Made by a program: the position numbers and the translations under genes. Shown here piece after piece: positions 57,761 to 64,000 of a stretch of DNA of 64,000 nucleotides (the stretch's first letter is position 1; the number at the start of each line of letters is the position of its first letter). This DNA comes from Erythroxylum novogranatense (lineage: Eukaryota > Streptophyta > Magnoliopsida > Malpighiales > Erythroxylaceae). The notes beneath the pieces were generated by a model that saw nothing but the letters and a program-made list of their open reading frames with translations, made no database searches and was not told the origin of the DNA. The stretch spans positions 930,001 to 994,000 of the forward strand of contig JAIWQS010000093.1 of assembly GCA_029891385.1 (NCBI GenBank). The letters run 5' to 3'.

Positions 57761-58460
57761 GACATCCAAGATTGTATTGCGGATCACGAGGTGGGGGTAT
57801 TTGTATGCCAAATTCACAAAATGTGAATTTGGCTGGATAATGTGTGTTCTTGGGCCACATTGTGTTTGAGTGAGGTATCGGGTGGATCCTCCTGAATTGA
57901 AGCGATGAGGAGTTGGGAGATTAGAGGCGATGTCGAGTTGAGGAGTTTCCTCGGTTCGCAAGATATTACCGAAAGTTTGTCGAGGGTTTCGGTGATCTCA
58001 CCCTTTGTGAAACTTCGAGGAAAATGTGGCCTTCAGATAGGCGATGAGTGTCGGAGGAGCTTAGGCATCGGTGACTCTGGCGCTTGATGTTAACTTTTGT
58101 CATTATAGTCCGGAGGTTTCGAGGTATTTAGTGATGCTTGGCGCGGGGATTAAGCGATGTTCGATGCAAAGACGGAGAGTTATAGCGTATGCCTCGGGGC
58201 GCTTGAGGTCTCACGAGGTTAATTATCCGTGCATGATTTGGAGTTAGCTCTGATGGTTTTGCTTTGAAGATCTGGAGACATTATTTGTATGGGAGGCGTT
58301 CAGATCTTCATTGACCCGTCGAGATATCTGTTGAGTCGGAGAGTTGAATGCCGAGAGAGGAGATGGATTGAATTTGTTGAAGTACTATGACCGCGATTGA
58401 GTATCATCGAGGAAGGCCAATGTGGTGGCGGATCGTTGAGTGGGAGATCTCATATCGGTC
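57761..58460 (+). pseudogene. pol: G2 RT thumb and RNase H remnant
   Basis: Homology to the Tekay pattern is readable only in short words: LGHIV near 57850, YRVDPPELK-like near 57880, VTLALDVN near 58072, YASGRLR near 58190 and YEVNYPCMIWS-like near 58215, and LKYYDRD near 58376. No open stretch exceeds 60 codons in the right frame. The domain call comes mainly from position between FIDD and the integrase. Confidence 0.65.
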
Positions 58461-58469
58461 TGACTCAGA

Positions 58470-59580
58470 TTGATTGAGAGATTGCCCAGCTTGATTCGGT
58501 TGAGAGCGCTTAATGTGCAGATGGATTTGGCTCAGGATGGAGCCTTGATTGCTACCTTGAGGCTGAGGCCTATGTTGCAGAGACGGATCGGGGAGAGTCG
58601 AGTCGAGGATCCGATGTTAGTGAGATTGATGGATAGAGTCAGATCAGGATTGACTGCTGATTTTGAGTTGAGAGATGGGACTCTTTGGATTGGTCAGAGG
58701 TTGTGTGTGCCAGATGTTGATGATCTGAGATGAGAGATTTTGGAGGAAGTGCATGTGGCCGCTTATGCAATGCATCCTGGTACTACCATGACGTATAATA
58801 GCCTTAAGTTGCATTTTTGGTGGCGAGCATGAAGAAGCAAGTGGCGAGTTTGTTTCTCGATGTTTGGCGTGCGGCCGAGTTAAGTGTCGAGCACCGGGCC
58901 CCGATTAGGAGATTGCATTCGTTGCCCATTCAGTGGAAATGGAAGCGATTACTATAGACTTTATTATGGGATTGCCTGGGGCCGAGCGGCGTGATCGATC
59001 TGGGTCAATAGTGGACGGTTGATTAAATCGGCTCACTTGCCGGTCTTGAGAATAATACTCTCGTCAGTTGGCCCGAAGTATGTAGCGAAGATTGTCGAAT
59101 GCATGGGGTCCCGATATCGATAGTGTCGGATAGGGATCCCAGATTTACCGAGGTTACGGAGGACTGCGATCGACTTTGGGTTGAGATTGAACTTTAGTAC
59201 AACGTTTCATCCTCGAGACAGATGGAGCACGGTGAGAGGACGATCAAGACCTGTTGAGGATATCTTTGAGAGCTCATGTATTAGAGTTGAGAGGTGCTTG
59301 GGATCGATGCTTGGCTCTGGTTGAGTTGCGTACAATAATTAGTACCAGAGCGAGATTGGGATGGCACCGTATGAGGCCTTATATGGGAGACCGTGTAGAT
59401 CACCTCTTTATTGGGATGAAGAGGGTGTGAGGATGCTTGAGGGTCCCGGTGATCTAGGATCTGATGGATAAAGTGAGATTGATTGAGTCGCATTAAGGCG
59501 GCTCGGGATAGACAAAAGAGTTATGCGGATCGGCGATCGGCGTGAGATGGATCTGATGTAGGTGAAAGAGTATTCCTCAG
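58470..59580 (+). pseudogene. pol: G2 integrase remnant
   Basis: The open frame 58470-58733 covers the pre-integrase segment (LIATLRLRPMLQRRIGE, LRDGTLWIGQRLCVPD). The zinc region follows with EVHVAAYAMHPGTTMTYNSL (58748-58807) and CLACGRVK-like near 58862. Core motifs: ITIDFIMGLPG near 58948 (Asp) and VPISIVSDRDPRFT near 59106-59147 (Asp). The Glu region near 59220 (QTDGAR-like) is frameshifted. APYEALYGRPCRSP-like words occur near 59362. Confidence 0.85.
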
Positions 59581-59586
59581 TGTCAC

Positions 59587-59991
59587 TTGGAAAGGAGTCT
59601 TGAGATTTGGCCGTATGGGCAAGTTGAGTCCTCAGTATTTCCGTCCTATGAGATTCTTGAGAGGATTGGACCGTTGGCCTATAGATTGGCTTTGCCTAGT
59701 GAGATGTCCCAGTTGCATGATGTGTTTCATGTGAGTATGCTCCGAAGATACCGCTCAGTCCCGACTCATGTGATTTCGGCTCAAGAGATTGAGATAGCGA
59801 GTGATCTGAGTTATGTTGAGGAGACGGTGCAGATTATCGGATCGCAAGTCAAGCAATTGAGGAGCAGGGTGATTCCATTGGTGAAAGTCCTATGGAAGAT
59901 CCACTCATCAGAGGAAGCAACTTGGGAGACTGAGGAGCACATGAGGAGGCAGTACTCTCATCTGTTCGACCAGTCAGGTATGAAATTTTAG
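59587..59991 (+). pseudogene. pol: G2 pol C-terminus with chromodomain
   Basis: An uninterrupted 134-codon tail of pol. PSYEILERIGPLAYRLALPS and LHDVFHVSMLRRYRSVPTHV are the conserved integrase tail. VKVLWKIHSSEEATWETEEH followed by MRRQYSHLF is the chromodomain core, with the aromatic W and W-E pair typical of chromovirus chromodomains, which direct integration to particular chromatin. The frame ends at TAG 59989. The coding upstream (GERVFLSV-type) is frameshifted at about 59560-59590, so this tail is detached from the rest of pol. Confidence 0.9.
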
Positions 59992-60006
59992 GACGAAATT
60001 TTTATT

Positions 60007-60020
60007 TAGGAGGGGAGAAT
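60007..60020 (+). other. G2 polypurine tract
   Basis: TAGGAGGGGAGAAT immediately before the 3' LTR start TGTAACATCC. Confidence 0.87.
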
Positions 60021-61838
60021 TGTAACATCCCGTTACCGATGTGAAGGTCATATCGATAATTTGGATGGGTTAGTGGGGTGCATTCATAATTGAACTGCAC
60101 GTGCATTTTTGCCTCTGCATCAGTGATAATTGAGTAAATTGCACATGCACATATAACGGCATGCATTCATGATGGTTCCAGCATTTAAATTGTGATTATG
60201 AGTTGAATTGTGAATTTTGAGATAGTTGAGTTAGATTTGATTTAAAGTGAAATTAGGGATAATTTGAGTGGAATAGTTGAGTTAGAGTGAGAATTGAATT
60301 TGTGGAATTGGAAATTTAGATTTGAGTTTGGGATCGAGTGTTTATATTTTTTAGGAATTATAGGAAATTTTCCGGAATTTTTAGAGTTGGATGTCCGGAT
60401 CGGGAAAATGACTTAGAGACTGATGATTTTAGATTCCGGTTTCGAAAGTGAGTGGCAAATGGCTTGGAAATTTAGATCTATGAGTTTGAGAATTTTTGTG
60501 ATGAGCCATGTGAAATTTAGAGACTGAGATTAAATGAAATTGAGGGCTTGTGGATTTGTGAGCAATAGGTTTATATATTAATATCTTAGGTTTTGGCTGA
60601 GATTAAACTTTCCCTTTCACCCAAATTTCTTCTTCTTCCTCTCGTGGATCTTTGACCCTCTACCCGACCTTTGCTTGGTTGTTCCCCCATTGTGGAAGCT
60701 TTGTTTGTGATTGAGAGATGGTGATATTTTCGTGTGGCTTGAGAGTGATAATCGTGGGAGTTTGAGCTGGGAAATTTTCGGACGTTTGCGATTTTAGGGT
60801 TATCGATCGATCTTTGATTTGGTAACTTTATTGTATTTAATGTTGTTATTTATTGTGGTTGTTGCATTTATGGTGTTTTAATGTGTTAGTGCGGGTAGTT
60901 AAGTGAGTTAATGCTGGTTTATAGAGAGAATGGTTGAAAATGGCGGAAAAATGAATCGGAGAAGAAGAAGTTCGGCCGCGCGCCGTGACGTCGAAAAGGC
61001 CACACCTGCGGCGAGAAAGGCGCGCTTGTGGCGAGCGAAAGTGAGACGTCGAGACGAGCGAATGGATTTAGACGCTGCGGCGAGTTAATTGGTAGACGTT
61101 GCGGCGAGAAGATGTGAGGTGTTCGCCGCATGGAACGGTTCCATCGTCAAGGGCGAAGTCCACTGGCGTCATGGGCGAAAGGGGTGGAGGTCATGGCGAG
61201 GACGATTTTGAAATGGGTTGATTTGGACTTTTAGGGCATAACTTTTGGTGTAGACCTCCAATTGAGGTAATTCTAGATTTGTTATGAACTAGAGAAAGAG
61301 GTCTACAATTGTGATAGAGATTGAGAGCTTGAATTTTAATTAGAGAGAGATCGTAATTATCAAAAGAGAGTCCATTATAGTTTCAAATGCAACCTAAGAG
61401 TTATGTTTTGACTAATGGGAGTATAATTAGATTTTTAAATGAGGGATTTGAGAAATCGATGGATGCTATTGACTTAGTGAATAGTAAATTTTTGTTATGA
61501 AGCGAGAGATAGCGGATTTGGATAGAGTGCTGGAAAATCATGATCATGCATTATATAATTTCAAATTAAGACATGTGTATTAATGAATTCAGTTGATTGA
61601 GCATCTAGTGATGATAATTCGTTTGAATTGTTATAGAGGCACCGTTGGATCGACAGTCCACGGATATCATTTGGTACTTCCAAAGAGCTCGGAAGTTCTG
61701 GTGAGTAACCTAGTTGGTTCCTCGATCTTTGTGTATTAATATGTGCTGTGAATGTGTGAATTAGTTGCCAACGTGAGTGATACAAATGTGAATCAGTGTA
61801 CAAAATTATGAGTAAGTGTTCTGATTGTGACAACGAGT

Positions 61839-61870
<32 letters not shown>

Positions 61871-62782
61871 GTGCTAGTGACTTTGCAAGTGTTTGTGCAT
61901 ACTAGGCATGATTATAAGCGTAACTAAACAGTTGTGACTGAAGCATTTAGTGAGCAGAGCTTTAAGCTCGATTATCAGTGAATGAGCCTAAGGCCAAAAA
62001 GGGAATAGTGCATACCCAGAGGGCTCTCCTATCCCTAATGTGAGCGGGCAGTAGTGCATACCCTGAGGGCTCTCCTACTTGCCGAAAAATGTGATCATTG
62101 TGAAAAGTGCCAAATCGGGACAATGTTAACGCTCATTCACAACAATGACATAAAATGAGAATTTGCATACATTGTGCATCTGACTGTGTAGTGAAATTGA
62201 GAATGCGTGTGATATGTGACAATTGTGAAGTGACATGTCCGAGCTATGTTATCGTATAAATGTATAAATTGTGTACAAGTGTTCTAAAATGCGTTAAAGT
62301 GTACTATGTGATATATTATGTATATGCATGAGTTGGGTGAACCATCGATGATGGTTTCTCATTGAGTTAAACTCACCCAACATTGCAATATATTTTTCGA
62401 GACGTCGTCGAGTGGGATTCTAGCTCTGTGATAGATTTTCCCGCCATGCGAAGTGCGTGATCAAGTGAAGCGATGGCATATGTGTCGGTCACCGGGCGAT
62501 TTTGGGATGATCTTAGTATAGACGCGTTTGTATCGATTCCTTTTGGATTATTGTATTTAGCACATGGGGGTGATAGACTTGTCTATATTTTGGATTGATG
62601 CTATGAAATGAAAGTTTATTGTGGTTTTAAATTTTAGTGATTTGCATATGCGGTTTAATTATATTGATGCCATGCGAGTGTTTAGTGATTGTTTTCGTTA
62701 GTAGCACTTCCTTGCTGTGGGATATTCGTCGGAACGACCCACGGGCGTCCCGGTGCATACCCTACGGTAAGGGGGCGCTACA
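60021..62782 (+). repeat. G2 3' LTR
   Basis: 2762 bp, matching the 5' LTR throughout, with a longer AT microsatellite (61845-61870). The G/C-rich island at 60975-61190 is strongly discordant with its partner, while the flanks are nearly identical. Confidence 0.94.
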
Positions 62783-62787
62783 CTTAC

Positions 62788-62971
62788 GATATACTTTCTG
62801 ATCCTCATCAGAAGCATCAACAGCAGGTGGATCAGGAAGTGGAACATCTAGGACATAGCCTAGTTCCTCAGATTTGAGAACAATTCTCAGATTTCTCAGC
62901 CAATCAAGAAAGTTGGGTCCAGTTAACATATTAGAATCCATAAGTGAGCGCAAATTCACACTGGTAGTCAT
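62788..62971 (-). pseudogene. gag: C1 gag N-terminus
   Basis: The minus-strand ATG at 62971-62969 opens MTTSVNLRSLMDSNMLTGPN, FLDWLRNLRIVLKSEELGYV and LDVPLPDPPAVDASDEDQKV, an unbroken Copia Gag start of about 60 codons up to the G2 insertion point. The start codon context matches C0 (4341), C2 (46291) and C3 (39439). It continues at 52777 after G2 is removed. Confidence 0.93.
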
Positions 62972-64000
62972 CTTCAATCAACCTAAAGGGAAAGAGAGAA
63001 AGAATGTTAGAATAGAATTACATGCATGATCATAAGGACTTGCATGACATGCATATGGCTCCCACTAGTTTCAAAGAATCCATAACCCTCATTACGAATC
63101 CAAGAAACATTATGACAAAATGTCCTAGTGGGTCGATATCCGATATTACTAAAATGACCTTTGGTTTACCCAACAAGCCACCTTAGGTCAATCGGTAGGT
63201 ATCGTTCATACCAATTGCATCATAGATATCCGACATTACTAAAATGAACTTGGGTTTACCCAACAAGCTACCTTAGATTAATCGGCAGGTATCGGTCATA
63301 CCAGTTACATTTTAGGTGCAATTATCGACTAGTGCTATCAACTCGTGATGTATGCACACACATTGGGTTATCAACTCTTGATGCGCGTACATTTGATGTA
63401 CACTACCTAATTTTGCCTCTGTCTACGTTGACCTTGAGTTTACTCAACAAATCAATGCTTCTAGTGAAAACCGACCCATTAATCCGAAAATCTTATTTCC
63501 ATGGTTTGAACATATCCGTATAGAGTGAGCTTGAGTTTACTCAACAACCCGAACTCTATAAGAACTCTGGTTCTCCCCATATTAATGGAAGGCGTTAGTT
63601 TTCATATTATGTGTGAGGGATTTCATCTTTCTTCACTCTTCTTCTTCTCCAAGCTGTAGGATTATAGTCACCATGACTATATGGAATGGTTTAGGGCATC
63701 AATCACATTGAATCTATACCCATAATCATCCATCATCCCACCTTTGCATGTATAAGTCGACTTATGCATGTGTAAGTCGACTTATGCTACTGTGCATGTA
63801 TAAGTCGACTTGTCGGAACATGTAAGTCGACTTATGCTACTGTGCGCATGCAAGTCGACTTATTTGACTATGCAAGTCGACTTGTGCATGTATAAGTCGA
63901 CTTATGTGAGCATATAAGTCGACTTATGCATGTGGAATTGCTCTCTAATCGGCTAATTTCTCAATCCGTGCAGTTCCAATTCACAATACCAAGTGCAATA
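62972..64000 (-). other. C1 untranslated leader (to window edge)
   Basis: No gene. In reverse it carries the same modules as the C0/C3 leaders: GTTTACCCAACAAGC-type repeats near 63170, 63260, 63435 and 63535, then the AAGTCGACTT array at 63753-63926. It continues past the window. Confidence 0.85.
63753..63926 (-). repeat. AAGTCGACTT array in C1 leader
   Basis: Eight exact copies of the palindrome at 63753, 63773, 63802, 63823, 63852, 63873, 63893 and 63915. Spacers of 10-19 bp contain GCATGTAT or GCTACTGT words. All eight cores are perfect, although C1 is the oldest of the nested elements here. Confidence 0.95.

Larger units (their letters stand above)
52778..62782 (+). mobile_element. Gypsy G2, chromodomain (Tekay/Del-like) element, full-length
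   Basis: 10005 bp with LTRs 52778-55496 and 60021-62782 (TGTAACATC to GCGCTACA) and a perfect target duplication CTTAC at 52773-52777 and 62783-62787. The interior (4524 bp) has a Met-type primer site, gag, protease, RT, RNase H, integrase and a C-terminal chromodomain, then a polypurine tract after a GGACGAAATTTTTATTTAG motif. LTR size, gene order and chromodomain fit the Tekay/Del chromovirus lineage (inference from family features). Coding is severely broken by small indels. Confidence 0.95.
16609..64000 (-). mobile_element. Copia C1, old minus-strand element, host of three insertions; 5' end outside window
   Basis: The islands 17408-17958, 30802-31438, 50213-52777 and 62788-64000 join in order into one Copia interior on the minus strand: RNase H, RT, integrase, protease, gag, leader. 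Each join is validated by what interrupts it: Athila with duplicated CAAGT, C2 with GTGAT/CTGAT, G2 with duplicated CTTAC. Removing them restores continuous homology to the uninterrupted copies. The 3' LTR is at 16609-17407 and is incomplete. The 5' LTR must lie to the right of the window. C1 is the oldest element on the right side of the window, because everything else sits inside it. Confidence 0.88.

Noticed and set aside
57028..57961. Minus-strand frames of 147 and 106 codons in G2
   Set aside because: They lie antisense to the RT region, whose plus strand carries clear RT motifs.
63753..63926. Regular palindromic repeats with spacers, CRISPR-like at first sight
   Set aside because: The repeat core is only 10 bp, spacers are 10-19 bp and related to each other, and the array sits in the same leader position in four Copia copies; the context is a plant retrotransposon.
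1..64000. Host genes, tRNA or rRNA genes, DNA transposons, satellite arrays
   Set aside because: Every stretch longer than about 300 bp is accounted for by one of the named retroelements. No cloverleaf, terminal inverted repeat element or long monomer array was seen by eye; a profile search would be needed to exclude very small or decayed ones.

Overview
The window is repeat DNA from a flowering plant, probably a eudicot. Almost every base can be placed in one of six nested LTR retrotransposons. I found no host gene, tRNA, rRNA or CRISPR array. The plant assignment rests on the element lineages: an Athila-type Ty3/Gypsy element with an Asp-tRNA type primer site and the plant ORF3, a chromodomain Gypsy resembling Tekay/Del, and long-LTR Ty1/Copia elements resembling the Tork/Angela group. 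The species cannot be named from this sequence.

Layout on the plus strand. (A) 1-16231 is a non-autonomous Gypsy-like element with a 4.3-kb LTR and only about 0.8 kb of non-coding interior; its left end lies outside the window. Nested in its 5' LTR is Copia C0 (486-10002, TSD TATGT). (B) 16232-16608 is a forward Copia LTR piece joined head to head with the minus-strand LTR of C1. (C) C1 is an old minus-strand Copia that runs from about 16609 past the right edge. Its body is visible only as islands at 17408-17958, 30802-31438, 50213-52777 and 62788-64000. (D) C1 is split by three insertions: an Athila element (17959-30801, TSD CAAGT), Copia C2 on the minus strand (31439 to about 50207, TSD about GTGAT) and a Tekay-like Gypsy G2 (52778-62782, TSD CTTAC). 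(E) C2 is itself split by plus-strand Copia C3 (35529-45078).

The elements keep recognisable LTRs, primer binding sites, polypurine tracts, TSDs and domain order: gag-PR-INT-RT-RH in Copia, gag-PR-RT-RH-INT in Gypsy. No polyprotein is open. The Copia and G2 frames are broken by many small indels that fall in G/C-containing words. The Athila frame is broken largely by stops one C-to-T change from the expected codon. The longest open stretches are Athila PR to pre-RT (21751-22863), Athila integrase (24231-24842) and the end of Athila ORF3 (27106-27711).

The most unusual content is regulatory-looking repeat DNA inside the elements: arrays of a 10-bp palindrome AAGTCGACTT in the Copia leaders, 21-bp phased in C3 and also captured into the C2 LTR; an array of the 12-bp palindrome ACGTCGCGACGT in the Athila element just upstream of ORF3; and an intron-like GTAAGT...TTTGCAG structure ending 4 nt before the ORF3 ATG.
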